From: Tagaea sp. CACIAM 22H2
GTDB taxonomy: Bacteria > Pseudomonadota > Alphaproteobacteria > CACIAM-22H2
Assembly (NCBI GenBank): GCA_014444615.1
Contig: PVXE01000010.1
Coordinates: 1-64,000 of the forward strand
Direction of reading: 5' to 3'
DNA length: 64,000 nt
Positions 1-8,506 of this stretch are shown here, piece after piece (position 1 is the stretch's first letter; each line of letters begins with the position of its first letter). The notes below the pieces were generated by a model that was not told the DNA's origin, did no database searches, and worked only from the letters and a program-made list of their open reading frames with translations. Made by a program: the position numbers and the translations under genes.

Positions 1-1
1 T

Positions 2-532
2 CAATTCTGGCTGTCGGGGCATGCGCCCGATCCGGCGACTTTGGCCGGCGACGCGATCGGCGGGCCCTACGAGCTGGTCGATCAAAATGGCGCGACGCGC
101 CGCGACACGGATTTCCGCGGCAAGTTCGTGATGATCTATTTCGGCTTCACCTTCTGCCCGGATGCGTGCCCGACGGCGCTGCTGGCCATGGCCCAAGCGA
201 TCGACGATATCGGGCCGCTCGCCGAACGCGTGCAGCCGATCTTCGTGACGATCGATCCCGAGCGCGACACGGTCGCGCAAATGAAATCCTATGTCGAAGC
301 GGTCGATCCGCGTTTGATCGGCCTGACCGGGTCGGCGGCGCAAGTCGCGGCGGCCGCGAAGGCCTATCGCGTGTTCTATCGCAAGGTCACGCCGCCGGGC
401 ATGAGCGACTATCTGATGGATCACACGTCGCTGATCTATCTGATGGGCCCCGACGGCAAGTACCTGGACCATTTCAGCCACGAAACGCCGCCCGATAAAA
501 TCGCCGAGCGGCTGCGCCGGCGTATCCGTTAG
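2..532 (+). CDS. SCO1/SenC family copper chaperone, 5' end outside window
   Basis: The open frame runs in from the left edge, so the N-terminus (normally a membrane anchor or signal peptide) is missing. The visible part is a thioredoxin-fold SCO domain. It has the copper-binding CxxxC motif within [11 protein letters not shown] and the distal His of the family within [11 protein letters not shown]. It ends in a basic tail typical of bacterial SCO proteins. SCO proteins deliver copper to the CuA site of cytochrome c oxidase or act as periplasmic thiol reductants. The stop codon overlaps the end of the convergent chemoreceptor gene by 4 bp. The family call is firm; the exact partner oxidase cannot be seen here. 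Confidence 0.93.
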   Translation, partial: QFWLSGHAPDPATLAGDAIGGPYELVDQNGATRRDTDFRGKFVMIYFGFTFCPDACPTALLAMAQAIDDIGPLAERVQPIFVTIDPERDTVAQMKSYVEAVDPRLIGLTGSAAQVAAAAKAYRVFYRKVTPPGMSDYLMDHTSLIYLMGPDGKYLDHFSHETPPDKIAERLRRRIR

Positions 533-2490
533 GCCGCCTGCACCGCATCGAGGAACGCGGCGACCGCCCGGCTGAGTTCGCCGTTCTTGTCGGACACGCG
601 CTGCGAGGCGCCGAGCACGACGCCGGAGCTCGACCCCGTGCGTTCCGCCGCGTCGCGCACGCCATTGATGGCGCGGTTGGTTTCTTCCACGCCTTGGGCC
701 GCCTGTTCGACGTTGCGCCCGATCTCGCGCGTCGCGGCACTTTGCTCCTCCACCGCCGCCGATACGGCCGCCGTCATTTGCGAGATGCCGCGCACCGCCT
801 CGCCGATCGCGGTCATCGCCTCGACCACCCCTTCGGTGCGCTGCTGGATCGTCTGGACCTGGGCGGCGATTTCGTTGGTCGCCTGCGCGGTTTGCGAGGC
901 GAGCGTTTTGACCTCGTTGGCCACGACGGCGAAACCTTTGCCCGCTTCGCCCGCGCGCGCCGATTCGATCGTGGCGTTGAGCGCCAGCAAATTCGTCTGT
1001 CCGGCGATCGTGTTGATGAGCGTGACGACGCTGTCGATCTTCTTCGCGGCCTCGCTGAGCTCGCGCACGCGCTGCTCGCTCTCGCCGGCGAGCGCCGCGG
1101 TCTTGCCCGCGCTCTCGGACGAACTGGCAAGCTGGCGCGAAATTTCGCCGATCGATGCGGTTAGCTCTTCGGTCGCCGACGCGACCGTCTGCACGTTGCT
1201 CGAGGCTTCGTTGGCGCCCGATGCGGCTGCGACGGCCAGTTGCAGCGCGTCGGACGATATCTTGGTCAGATCGCCCGCGGTGCCCTGCAGGCTCGACACC
1301 GATTCCCCGGTCGTCTGAAGCATGCCGGCGACCGAGCTGCGGAATTCCTCGGTCAGCTGGCGGATTTTCCGGCCACGCTCGAGATCGGCTTGCTGGCGCG
1401 CTTGGGCTTGCGCCTCCAGCGCGCGCTGGCGCACCAGATTGTCGCGGAAGGCGACGAGGGCCCGGCCGAGGTCGGTCACCTCGTCCTTGCCCGCAACCGT
1501 GACCGCGATCTCGGTGTCGCCGCCGCTGAGCTTGGTCATCTCGCCGGTGATATGGACGAGCGGCCGCGCGATGGCGGCGGCGATCAGCATGGCGAGCGCC
1601 ACGACGACCAGCGCGATGACGGCGATGGCGATTCCGATCGTCGTGCGCAGGCTCGACAGGCGGCTTGCGGCGGCGGCGAGCTGCGTCTGGGCCTGCGCCA
1701 GTTCGATCTTAAGGATCTCGTCGATGACCCGGTCGATCGCGGCGTAGGCTTGGCTCATTTTCGGCGTCACGGCCGCGCGCTGACGGATCGACTCGGCCAG
1801 CGTCTCGAACGAATCCGCGTACCGTTTGAGATCGACGCGCAGCTCCGCGGCACCGGCGGGCGGGCGCGCGGCGATCGTGGCGTCGAGTGCGGCCAGCGAC
1901 TTGCCGAACTGCTCGAAATCCGCCTGCAGCTCGCGCAGCATGAAATCCTTCTCGTTGCGGCGGAGCTGGAGGAGCCCGCTCGTCAACGCATCGGCGGAAA
2001 GTTTATCCAGAGCGTCTTCGATCGTTTTAGCCGCGCCGCGCATCGCCGCCCATTTTCCGTCATTGGCGGTCAGGCCGATGTCGCGCTGTGTTTTGACCAC
2101 TTCGTCGAACGCGGTCCGGTAGTTCGTGAACTCGCCGTCGACGCGCGCGTAGAGGGCGCCCAATTCGCCTTGCGCTTCGGCCTTCAAGCCGTCGACGCGG
2201 CCGCGCACTGCTTCGAGCGACTTGGCGTGCATTTCGACGTAACGCATTTCCTTGCGCAGCAGAAAATCCTTCTCGTTGCGGCGCAGTTGCAGCAATTCGG
2301 CGTCGAACCGCAAAATCGCTTCCTTGCGCGCCGCCGCGCGCTCTTCGATTTGATGGACGTCGGCGAGGATACGCTCCTGGAAAAGGAACAGCGCGCCGAC
2401 CGCGACGAAGCCCGCGACGGCGATGGCACAGATGACGCCGAGCTTGCCGCGCATGCGCAGCCGCGACAAAAGCGATGCGAACATGTTCAT
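529..2490 (-). CDS. Methyl-accepting chemotaxis protein with HBM-type sensor
   Basis: A 653-residue chemoreceptor. It has a short cytoplasmic N-terminus, TM1 at about 17-37, and a long all-helical periplasmic domain (about 40-285). TM2 follows at about 288-312, then a HAMP domain and a C-terminal MCP signalling domain whose tip reads [19 protein letters not shown]. The periplasmic part carries the motif [11 protein letters not shown] twice (around residues 68 and 178). This suggests a helical bimodular (HBM) sensor built from two related four-helix bundles; known HBM receptors bind small carboxylates. Three in-frame ATGs lie at 2499, 2490 and 2484. I chose 2490 because a GAAGGA ribosome-binding site sits about 9 nt before it; 2499 would add three residues. 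The ligand cannot be predicted. Confidence 0.9.
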   Translation of the reverse strand: MNMFASLLSRLRMRGKLGVICAIAVAGFVAVGALFLFQERILADVHQIEERAAARKEAILRFDAELLQLRRNEKDFLLRKEMRYVEMHAKSLEAVRGRVDGLKAEAQGELGALYARVDGEFTNYRTAFDEVVKTQRDIGLTANDGKWAAMRGAAKTIEDALDKLSADALTSGLLQLRRNEKDFMLRELQADFEQFGKSLAALDATIAARPPAGAAELRVDLKRYADSFETLAESIRQRAAVTPKMSQAYAAIDRVIDEILKIELAQAQTQLAAAASRLSSLRTTIGIAIAVIALVVVALAMLIAAAIARPLVHITGEMTKLSGGDTEIAVTVAGKDEVTDLGRALVAFRDNLVRQRALEAQAQARQQADLERGRKIRQLTEEFRSSVAGMLQTTGESVSSLQGTAGDLTKISSDALQLAVAAASGANEASSNVQTVASATEELTASIGEISRQLASSSESAGKTAALAGESEQRVRELSEAAKKIDSVVTLINTIAGQTNLLALNATIESARAGEAGKGFAVVANEVKTLASQTAQATNEIAAQVQTIQQRTEGVVEAMTAIGEAVRGISQMTAAVSAAVEEQSAATREIGRNVEQAAQGVEETNRAINGVRDAAERTGSSSGVVLGASQRVSDKNGELSRAVAAFLDAVQAA

Positions 2491-2830
2491 TGGGGCCATC
2501 CTTCATTGAGAAAGCGCGCCGCGCAGACATGTGGCGACATGTCGTGCGACTGCGGGGGGCGATCGACGCTGCCTGAAGCAAGGATAAACTGATTTGGGAT
2601 TGTAACGACGCGGGCATCTCCGAAGATACGCCCGGATGACCGAAGGTCGTACTAAATAAGAGGTTTATGCTGAAGGTATCGGACGTGTCAGGCCTAAACT
2701 TCGAACGACGAGCCGAGGCCCTGAGGGTGCTGTCGGTCGCGATAATCCATAAAATTGCAAGTATCAGTTACCGGGGATTAATCCTGGGCGGGGCAAACTT
2801 CCACAAATGTCATTCTTCTAGGGCCCCAAA
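2491..2830. other. Divergent intergenic region between two chemoreceptor genes
   Basis: About 340 bp without a convincing gene. It must hold both divergent promoters. Close to the minus-strand gene lie two copies of GACATGT, at 2526-2532 and 2536-2542, exactly 10 bp (one helical turn) apart; each contains the palindrome ACATGT. For the plus-strand gene, TAAAATTG at 2750-2757 followed 12 nt later by ACCGGGGA resembles a flagellar sigma-28 promoter, but the second element is poor. A 78-codon frame at 2667-2903 overlaps the start of the next gene, looks like no known protein, and is not called. Confidence 0.5.
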
Positions 2831-4525
2831 ATGTTCAAAAAATTTGCAACCGCACTCGGCCGGATTTCCATCGGCAGCCGCGTCGCGTGCGCCGCCATTC
2901 TAGGGGCCGCGCTCGCGATGTCGGCGACGCTTTACGCCACGATCCGTCAGGCCGACCAAGCGCTTTACGCGCAAGGGATGCGCCAGCTCGACGCGAATAT
3001 GCGCGTGATGACCGATTTCGTGCGCGGCTATGGCGGCGAGTTCCATATCCAGCGCGATAGGCTGTTCGTCGGCGACACGCTGCTCGACGGCGATTCCGTG
3101 ACCGTCGATCGGGTCAAGGCGGCGGTCGGCGGCGTGGCGACGATCTTCAAAGGCGACCTGCGCGTCGCGACCAATATCGTCGGCGCTAACGGGCAGCGCG
3201 CCGTGGGCACCAAGCTCGCGCCGGGGCCGGCCTACGATGCGGTGTTCAAGCGCAACGAATCCTATCGCGGGCCGAACATGATTCTCGGCCAGCCTTATTT
3301 CACCGCCTACGATCCGATCCGCGATGCGGACGGCCAGGTCATCGGCCTTTTATTCGTCGGCATTCCCGAGGCGGAGTTCCGCGCGGCAGCGAAGATGATC
3401 GCGGTCGAGGCGTCGGTCGCCGGCGGCGGCGCCGTCCTCGCGGCGTCCATCCTGTTGTGGCTGATCGTGCGCCGCATGCTGAAGCCGCTGAGCTTGATGG
3501 ACAAGGCGATGGAGAAGGTCGCGGCGGGCGACGAGACGGCGGCGATCCCGGGGGAAGGGCGGCGCGACGAGATCGGGCAGATGGCGAAAGCGCTGGCCGT
3601 GTTCCGCGACCGGATCGCGGAGAACAAGCGAATGGCCGAGGCGCGCGCCGACGACGAGCGCAAAGCGGGCGAGGAACGCCTTCGTCAGCGGCGCGAACTC
3701 GCCGACGCGCTCGATGCTGCGGTCAAGGACATCGTCGAGGGGCTCGGGAAATCGGCGCAAGACTTGTCGCAGACGGCGGACGGCTTGCGCGAAACGGCCG
3801 ACGGCACCAAGCGCCGCGCGAACGACGTGTCGCTTGCGGCCGGTCAGACCACGACGAACGTGCAGACCGTTGCCGCGGCGACGGAGGAATTGTCCGCGTC
3901 CGTCGCGGAAATCGCGCGCCAGGTCGCCGACAGTGCGACGGCCGCGAGTTCGGCGGTGGCGCAGGCCGATACGACGAACGGCACGGTCGCGACGCTGGCC
4001 GAAGCGGCGACGAAAATCGGCGACGTTGTGAAGCTGATTTCGGATATCGCGGGGCAGACCAATCTTCTCGCGCTCAACGCGACGATCGAAGCGGCGCGCG
4101 CGGGCGAGGCGGGCAAGGGCTTCGCCGTCGTCGCGTCGGAGGTAAAAAGCCTCGCGACGCAGACCGCGCGCGCGACCGAGGATATCTCGCGCCAAATCGG
4201 CGAGATCCAGTCCGCGACGCAAAAGGCCGTCGGTGACATCCGGGCGATCGGCGAAACGATCCGCGGCATCCACCAAACCGCGAGCGCCATCGCCGCCGCG
4301 GTCGAGGAACAGGGGGCCGCGACCGGCGAGATCGCGCGCAACGTGCAGGAAGCCGCGCGCGGCAGCCAAGCGGTCGCCGGGACGATCGGCGAGGTCAGCC
4401 GGGCGGCCGAAGCGACGGATACGGAAGTGGCGCGGGTGGGCGAAGCGAGCCGGACTTTGAGCGCGCAATCGGCCACGCTGCGCGAGGAAGTCGACAAGTT
4501 TTTGGTGCGCGTGCGCGCCGCGTAG
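2831..4525 (+). CDS. Methyl-accepting chemotaxis protein with Cache-type sensor
   Basis: A 564-residue chemoreceptor. TM1 lies at about 17-37. The periplasmic domain (about 38-190) looks like a single Cache fold of the Cache_3/Cache_2 fusion type, with the segments [16 protein letters not shown] and [18 protein letters not shown] that are typical of it. TM2 at about 192-212 is followed by HAMP and a signalling domain with the tip [20 protein letters not shown]. An AGGG stretch about 8 nt before the ATG can serve as ribosome-binding site. It points away from the HBM receptor across a shared intergenic region. The ligand is unknown; Cache_3-type sensors often bind organic acids. Confidence 0.9.
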   Translation: MFKKFATALGRISIGSRVACAAILGAALAMSATLYATIRQADQALYAQGMRQLDANMRVMTDFVRGYGGEFHIQRDRLFVGDTLLDGDSVTVDRVKAAVGGVATIFKGDLRVATNIVGANGQRAVGTKLAPGPAYDAVFKRNESYRGPNMILGQPYFTAYDPIRDADGQVIGLLFVGIPEAEFRAAAKMIAVEASVAGGGAVLAASILLWLIVRRMLKPLSLMDKAMEKVAAGDETAAIPGEGRRDEIGQMAKALAVFRDRIAENKRMAEARADDERKAGEERLRQRRELADALDAAVKDIVEGLGKSAQDLSQTADGLRETADGTKRRANDVSLAAGQTTTNVQTVAAATEELSASVAEIARQVADSATAASSAVAQADTTNGTVATLAEAATKIGDVVKLISDIAGQTNLLALNATIEAARAGEAGKGFAVVASEVKSLATQTARATEDISRQIGEIQSATQKAVGDIRAIGETIRGIHQTASAIAAAVEEQGAATGEIARNVQEAARGSQAVAGTIGEVSRAAEATDTEVARVGEASRTLSAQSATLREEVDKFLVRVRAA

Positions 4526-4527
4526 GT

Positions 4528-4857
4528 TTAGACCGAAACGTCGACCTGGGTGCCCCGGCCCTGGCGGGCGGCAGCACCGCGCGAAGCGACGGCAAGGACC
4601 GAATTCGCCAGCGTGTCGCCCGCGCGTCCGGTTTCGGACGACGAGCGGCTTTCGCGCGAATTCTCGGTCTGGCCGGTCGCTTGCGCGCCCGCGGAGGTCT
4701 GCGTCTGCTGGACGACGTTGACCGTGCGCTGCGCCGCCACCGCCGCGACCTGCTGGAACACGTTGGTTCCGGTCTGCGCCTGATTGGTGGCGAGCTGTTG
4801 CTGCAGATAAGGATTCCGCAACAACACGCCGCCGCCCGGTGTGGCGATCATTTCCAT
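4528..4857 (-). CDS. Small hypothetical protein, Gln/Ala/Ser-rich
   Basis: A 109-residue protein read from the ATG at 4857 (an alternative ATG at 4851 gives 107). I do not recognise the family. It has no signal peptide or membrane segment. The N-terminus reads MEMIATPGGGVLLRNPYLQQ, the middle is rich in Gln, Val and Thr, a Ser/Glu/Arg stretch follows, and it ends in GRGTQVDVSV. Low complexity and the hydrophobic C-terminal tail suggest a small structural or secretion-associated protein, but no function is assigned. It ends 2 bp from the convergent chemoreceptor gene and follows the Nudix gene by 32 bp on the same strand, so the two may be co-transcribed. The reading frame continues upstream to 5040, but that part overlaps the Nudix gene. 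Confidence 0.6.
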   Translation of the reverse strand: MEMIATPGGGVLLRNPYLQQQLATNQAQTGTNVFQQVAAVAAQRTVNVVQQTQTSAGAQATGQTENSRESRSSSETGRAGDTLANSVLAVASRGAAARQGRGTQVDVSV

Positions 4858-4889
4858 AAAGGAAACAGTACCACTTTGGAGCGATACCC

Positions 4890-5312
4890 TCAAGCCAGCG
4901 GGGCGTCCAAGGCGTGGGCCGCCAAACCCGCTACCCTGTCCAGGAATATTTGCGGGGTGGCGGCGATTTGGGCAGGCTCGAACCAGCCGGCATCGTGGAC
5001 GTCGTCGCTGGCTTTCGGCTCGCCGTCGAGGAAGCGGCACAGTACCGCGACCAGCACGTAGTGGAACTTCAACGCGCCGTCGGGTTCGCGCACGATGACG
5101 TCGAGCGCATCGAGCGCGCGCAAGGCTTCGGCGCGTATGGTCGTTTCCTCGGCGAGTTCGCGGATCGCCGCGTCCATATAGCTCTCGCCCGGTTCGATCT
5201 TGCCGCCGGGGAAGCCCCAGCGCCCCGGATCGGGCGGGTTGGCGCGGCGCACCAGCAGCACCTTGCCTTGGTGCGGCACGATCGCGATTGCGGCGGGGCG
5301 CGGCTGGAACAT
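4890..5312 (-). CDS. Nudix hydrolase
   Basis: A 140-residue single-domain Nudix protein. The Nudix box is clear: GGKIEPGE, then SYMDAAI, then RELAEETTI. It matches the G-x5-E-x7-R-E-U-x-E-E pattern, with Thr in place of the usual Gly near the end. The N-terminal strand PAAIAIVPHQGKVLLVRR and the WGFPGGK turn are typical of ADP-ribose or MutT-like housecleaning pyrophosphatases. Substrate cannot be told from sequence. It is divergent from the riboswitch-controlled transcript that starts just beyond its 5' end. Confidence 0.88.
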   Translation of the reverse strand: MFQPRPAAIAIVPHQGKVLLVRRANPPDPGRWGFPGGKIEPGESYMDAAIRELAEETTIRAEALRALDALDVIVREPDGALKFHYVLVAVLCRFLDGEPKASDDVHDAGWFEPAQIAATPQIFLDRVAGLAAHALDAPLA

Positions 5313-5327
5313 GGCGCCTTGCCTACC

Positions 5328-5356
5328 TTGACAAGCCCGATCTGGACAAGCACCGT
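5328..5356 (+). promoter_or_regulatory. Candidate sigma-70 promoter for the cobalamin riboswitch transcript
   Basis: A perfect TTGACA at 5328-5333 is followed after 17 nt by CACCGT (5351-5356), a poor -10. Transcription would begin around 5363, just at the 5' strand of the riboswitch P1 helix, which supports the placement. It lies directly upstream of the start of the divergent Nudix gene. Confidence 0.4.
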
Positions 5357-5359
5357 GCG

Positions 5360-5537
5360 CGCGATGGTTCCCGCCAGGGATTGAATGGGAACGCGGCGCG
5401 AGTTCTTCGGAACTTTCATCCGCGGCTGCCCCCGCAACTGTGAGCGGCGAGCCGGATCGTCAAATTGCCACTGGCGCGGAACGCCGGGAAGGCGACGGTT
5501 CGGCGGCGACCCGCGAGCCAGGAGACCTGCCATCGTC
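5360..5537 (+). promoter_or_regulatory. Cobalamin (adenosylcobalamin-type) riboswitch
   Basis: All the diagnostic blocks are present in order: GGTTCCC at 5366, AATGGGAA at about 5384, GCCCCCGCAACTGT at 5428-5441, GCCACTGG (5467-5474), CGGGAAGG (5485-5492) and GAGCCAGGAGACCTGCC (5515-5531). The closing P1 helix pairs CGATGG (5362-5367) with CCATCG (5530-5535). Such elements bind B12 coenzyme and shut down translation or transcription of B12 and cobalt genes. Downstream, TCGGGCGG (5558-5565) can pair with CCGCCCGA (5635-5642), which abuts the ATG of the next gene. That fits control of translation start. Confidence 0.96.
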
Positions 5538-5643
5538 GTCGGTCACGTGCGAGCGTATCGGGCGGGGTGTCCCGGTGCGACAAGGCGGAAAGCGAAAACC
5601 GTCCTCTCGTCTGTGGCGAACCGAAACAGGGGTTCCGCCCGAA

Positions 5644-6078
5644 ATGCCTGAAGACTCTCCACCACCAACATTGGACGTTTGTAACCGGTGCCGTCCGCCG
5701 GGCTGGGAAGGCCCGCTCGAAGAGCGGCCGGGGCGCAAATTCGCGCAAGCCATCGACGCCGAACTCGCCAAGCGCGGATTAAGCGACGTTCATCGGCGCG
5801 ACATCTATTGCCAAAGCCAATGCACGCGCGCCTGCACGGTCGCGTTCGCGGGCGGGGCGCGGCGCTTCACCTTTCTGTTCGGGGATCTCGATCCCGGGAA
5901 ACATGCGGGCGACGTGATCGACGCGTTTCTGATGTATCGCGACCGCGAAGACGGATTCCTCGATCGCAAGGAACGGCCGGAGCCGTTGCGCGCCGGAATC
6001 CTCGCCCGCATCGCACCGCCCGGCTGGAAAGGACCCTTGGTCCTTGACGAAAAGCCTGGCGTCCAAGATTTGTTATAG
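5644..6078 (+). CDS. DUF1636 family predicted metal-binding protein
   Basis: A 144-residue protein with the Cys pattern of DUF1636 (COG5469): VCNRCRPP near the N-terminus and YCQSQCTRACTVAF in the middle, followed by RFTFLFGDLDP. These cysteines suggest metal or Fe-S binding, ferredoxin-like. DUF1636 genes are known companions of B12/cobalt genes in alphaproteobacteria and are often preceded by cobalamin riboswitches, as here. The start is set by the ATG that follows the anti-pairing element; the frame is open further upstream through the riboswitch, which is not coding. The stop codon (TAG, 6076-6078) lies inside the Zur-type palindrome that controls the next operon. The biochemical role is unknown. 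Confidence 0.85.
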   Translation: MPEDSPPPTLDVCNRCRPPGWEGPLEERPGRKFAQAIDAELAKRGLSDVHRRDIYCQSQCTRACTVAFAGGARRFTFLFGDLDPGKHAGDVIDAFLMYRDREDGFLDRKERPEPLRAGILARIAPPGWKGPLVLDEKPGVQDLL

Positions 6079-6085
6079 TATAACA
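6071..6085 (+). promoter_or_regulatory. Zur-type operator (TGTTATA-G-TATAACA)
   Basis: A perfect 15-bp inverted repeat, seven bases each side of a central G. It equals the core of the Zur consensus known from proteobacteria (TGTTATANTATAACA); the flanks GATT and CTTC are close to the consensus GAAA and TTTC. It sits 24 bp before the start codon of the substrate-binding protein gene, and the possible -10 hexamers TATAGT and TATAAC lie within it. Bound Zn-Zur would block this promoter. The gene content downstream (ABC uptake parts, COG0523 GTPase) agrees with zinc control. Calling it Zur rather than another Fur-family member is inference. Confidence 0.82.
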
Positions 6086-6109
6086 CTTCCCTCCCGAAGG
6101 GGTCGAAAC

Positions 6110-7585
6110 ATGCAGTTCCGTATTCTCGCGACCGCCGCCGCCCTCGCTTTGGCACCCATCGCGGCCGATGCGCAAACCCGCCCGCTCGTCGTCGGGCAGG
6201 GCTTTCTCACCGACTCCCTCGATCCCGCGCAGGGCGTGGCCGGCTGGGCGCTGCAATCGCATGGCGTGGCGGAGACGTTGTTCACCGTCGACCGCGAAGG
6301 CCGCATCGTGCCGAACCTTGCCGAAAGCGTTCGGCGCGACGGCGAAAGCTTCGTCATTCGCCTGAAGCCGGATCTAAAATTCGCCGACGGTTCGCCCTTG
6401 GATGCGACCGCGCTGAAAGCGTCGCTCGAGCGTGCGACCAAAGAGAACCCGCGCGCGCGGGGCCAAATCGGCACGCCCGTGCTCGATGTGTTGAACGCGC
6501 GAGAATTGCGCCTGCGTCCCGAGCGCCCCGTCGCAGCGATCGAAAGCGTGCTCGCGGAGTTTCCGCTGGCGATCCATAAATTCGACGGCACGAATGCGAG
6601 CATGACCGGGCCGTTCCGCGCGGTCGAGTTCAAGCGCGGCGAGAGTTTGCGCTTGGAGCCGAACCCGTTCTATCGCGACGCGGCGTCGCGGCCCGCGGTC
6701 ACGATCCGCCGGATCGGCGACGCGCAGACGCTGGCGTTGGGGCTTGAAAGCGGCGAGGTCGATATCGCGTTCAACCTCGCGCCCGAAACGCTGCCGCGAT
6801 TGAAGCGCCGGCCGGAATTGACGATCAAGTCGACGCCCGTCGCCTATCAATATATGGCGCTGCTGAACACGCAGCGCGCCCCTTTCGACGACGTGAAAGT
6901 GCGCCAAGCGGTCGATCTTGCGATCGATCGTTCGATGCTGGTCGCGGCCGCCAATGGCGGCGAGGCGGCGACCGGCATGTTCCCGCGCGTATTTCCCTTC
7001 GCGAGTGAAACCCCGCGCAAGTTCGATGCGCGCGAAGCGGAAAAACTGCTCGACGAAGCGGGTTGGAAGGCGGCGGCCAATGGTCAGCGCATGAAGGACG
7101 GGCGCGTACTCGAATTCACGCTGACGACCTATCCGCAGCGCCCCGATCTGGTGACGATCGCGCCGGTGATCCGCGCGAACCTGGAGCGTATCGGGTTTCG
7201 CGTGCGTATCGAGGTGACGGAGGCGATCTCGCCGCAGCTTCAGGCCAAGCGCTACGACGCCGCACTTTGGGCGATGCATGCCGCGCCCGGCGGCGACGGC
7301 GCTTTCGTGTTCGAGCAATATCTGCGCTCGACCTCGACGACCAATTTCATGTCCTTCGCCAACGCCCCAGTCGATGCGGCGCTGGATCGCTTGCGCGAGA
7401 TCGATGCGGCGCCCGCGCGCGCCGCAGCGTTGAAAGGGATCGAGCAGCTCGTGTTCGCGCAAGCGCCGGTCGTCTATCTGATGACGCCGGTTTGGCATGT
7501 CGGCCTGTCGAAGCGTGCTTCGTCCTACGTGCCGTATCCGTCGGATTATTACGTGTTGCGCGCCGATTTGCGCGCGAGCCCGTAA
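6110..7585 (+). CDS. ABC transporter substrate-binding protein, nickel/peptide (SBP_bac_5) type
   Basis: A 491-residue exported protein. Residues 1-22 form a signal peptide ending in ADAQ. The rest is a family 5 extracellular solute-binding domain, with the hallmark opening LVVGQGFLTDSLDPAQ, the FADGSPLDA loop and the KVRQAVDLAIDRSML helix. This family binds peptides, Ni(II) complexes or metallophore-metal complexes (NikA, CntA). The ATG at 6110 is chosen because it begins the signal peptide and follows the Zur-type operator. The permease gene starts on the very next base after the stop. The operator suggests a zinc-related ligand such as a zinc-metallophore complex, but this is inference. 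Confidence 0.88.
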   Translation: MQFRILATAAALALAPIAADAQTRPLVVGQGFLTDSLDPAQGVAGWALQSHGVAETLFTVDREGRIVPNLAESVRRDGESFVIRLKPDLKFADGSPLDATALKASLERATKENPRARGQIGTPVLDVLNARELRLRPERPVAAIESVLAEFPLAIHKFDGTNASMTGPFRAVEFKRGESLRLEPNPFYRDAASRPAVTIRRIGDAQTLALGLESGEVDIAFNLAPETLPRLKRRPELTIKSTPVAYQYMALLNTQRAPFDDVKVRQAVDLAIDRSMLVAAANGGEAATGMFPRVFPFASETPRKFDAREAEKLLDEAGWKAAANGQRMKDGRVLEFTLTTYPQRPDLVTIAPVIRANLERIGFRVRIEVTEAISPQLQAKRYDAALWAMHAAPGGDGAFVFEQYLRSTSTTNFMSFANAPVDAALDRLREIDAAPARAAALKGIEQLVFAQAPVVYLMTPVWHVGLSKRASSYVPYPSDYYVLRADLRASP

Positions 7586-8506
7586 ATGCCGCGCGCGGCG
7601 ATCGCGGAAGGATTGCGGGCCCTGCTGTTGCTGTGGCTCGCCAGCCTTGCCGCGTTCGCCGTGGTGCGCGCGATGCCCGCCGATCCGGCGGTGCTCAGCC
7701 TCATCGCGTTCGGCCAAGCCGCCGATGCCGAGACTGTCGAGGCCCTGCATCGCGAATGGGGCCTCGATCAAGCCTTGCCGCTGCAATACGCGGCGTGGCT
7801 CGGCGACTTCCTGACCGGGGATTGGCGGCGCTCGTTCAAGACGGGTGCCCCTATCTTGGACGAATTCGCCAAACGCTTGCCGGTCAGCCTGATCGTCGGT
7901 TTCGGCGGTTTGTTCGTGGCGTTGCTCGCCGTGGGACCGCTCGCGCGCGGGGCCGCCAAACGCCCGAACGGGTGGGCGGCGCGCGTGCTCGATGCCGCCA
8001 CGCTGGGCGCGCAAGCGATCCCGGCTTTCTGGCTCGGCTGCTTGCTGCTGTGGTTCTTCGCGGTCGAGTTGCGCGTCGTCGATGTGCTGGGCGAGGGGCC
8101 CGCGCGCTACGTGCTGCCGATCCTGATCGTCGCGTTCACGGGGCTCGGGCCGCTCGCGCAAGTCTATCGCGCGGGCCTGGCCGAGGTGAGTCGCGCCGAT
8201 TATTTCCGCACGGCGCTGGCGAAGGGGGCCGACCCCGACACGGCGCTGGAAGCGCAAGGCGGGCGCTACGCGAGATTGGGCCTGAGCGCCGCGCTGACGG
8301 CGGAAGCGGGCTGGGTCGTCGGCGGCACGGCGGTGGTGGAAGTCGTGTTCGGCCTGCCGGGCCTCGGCACGTTCCTGGTCGACAGCATCGCCATGCGCGA
8401 TTACTTCGTGCTGCAAGCCTATATCGTCGTCGCGGCGGCGTGGATGCTGGCGATCGCCTTCGTCGCGGCGGGCGCGCGCCATCTTCTGGACCCGAGGCTG
8501 CGCTGA
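7586..8506 (+). CDS. ABC transporter permease, DppB/NikB type
   Basis: A 306-residue integral membrane protein of the binding-protein-dependent permease family. It has an N-terminal TM segment at about 10-30, the periplasmic region with DFLTGDWRRSFKTGAPI typical of DppB/NikB, then further TM helices. The EAA loop lies near VYRAGLAEVSRADYFRTALA, with GADPD following. It would form the membrane channel with the next gene's product. Its ATG directly follows the stop of the binding-protein gene and its own stop overlaps the next start (TGATG), so translation is coupled. Confidence 0.88.
   Translation: MPRAAIAEGLRALLLLWLASLAAFAVVRAMPADPAVLSLIAFGQAADAETVEALHREWGLDQALPLQYAAWLGDFLTGDWRRSFKTGAPILDEFAKRLPVSLIVGFGGLFVALLAVGPLARGAAKRPNGWAARVLDAATLGAQAIPAFWLGCLLLWFFAVELRVVDVLGEGPARYVLPILIVAFTGLGPLAQVYRAGLAEVSRADYFRTALAKGADPDTALEAQGGRYARLGLSAALTAEAGWVVGGTAVVEVVFGLPGLGTFLVDSIAMRDYFVLQAYIVVAAAWMLAIAFVAAGARHLLDPRLR

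Noticed and set aside
2667-2903. 78-codon plus-strand frame before the second chemoreceptor
   Set aside because: Overlaps the receptor start in another frame, has no ribosome-binding site or recognisable features, and lies in the promoter zone.
4858-5040. Longer N-terminus for the small Gln/Ser-rich protein
   Set aside because: That stretch overlaps the Nudix gene in another frame and is Arg/Pro-rich, typical of a shadow frame.
6071-6085. Palindrome as a NikR or Fur site
   Set aside because: NikR sites are two GTATGA-type half-sites far apart, and Fur sites follow GATAATGAT units; the sequence fits the Zur core exactly.
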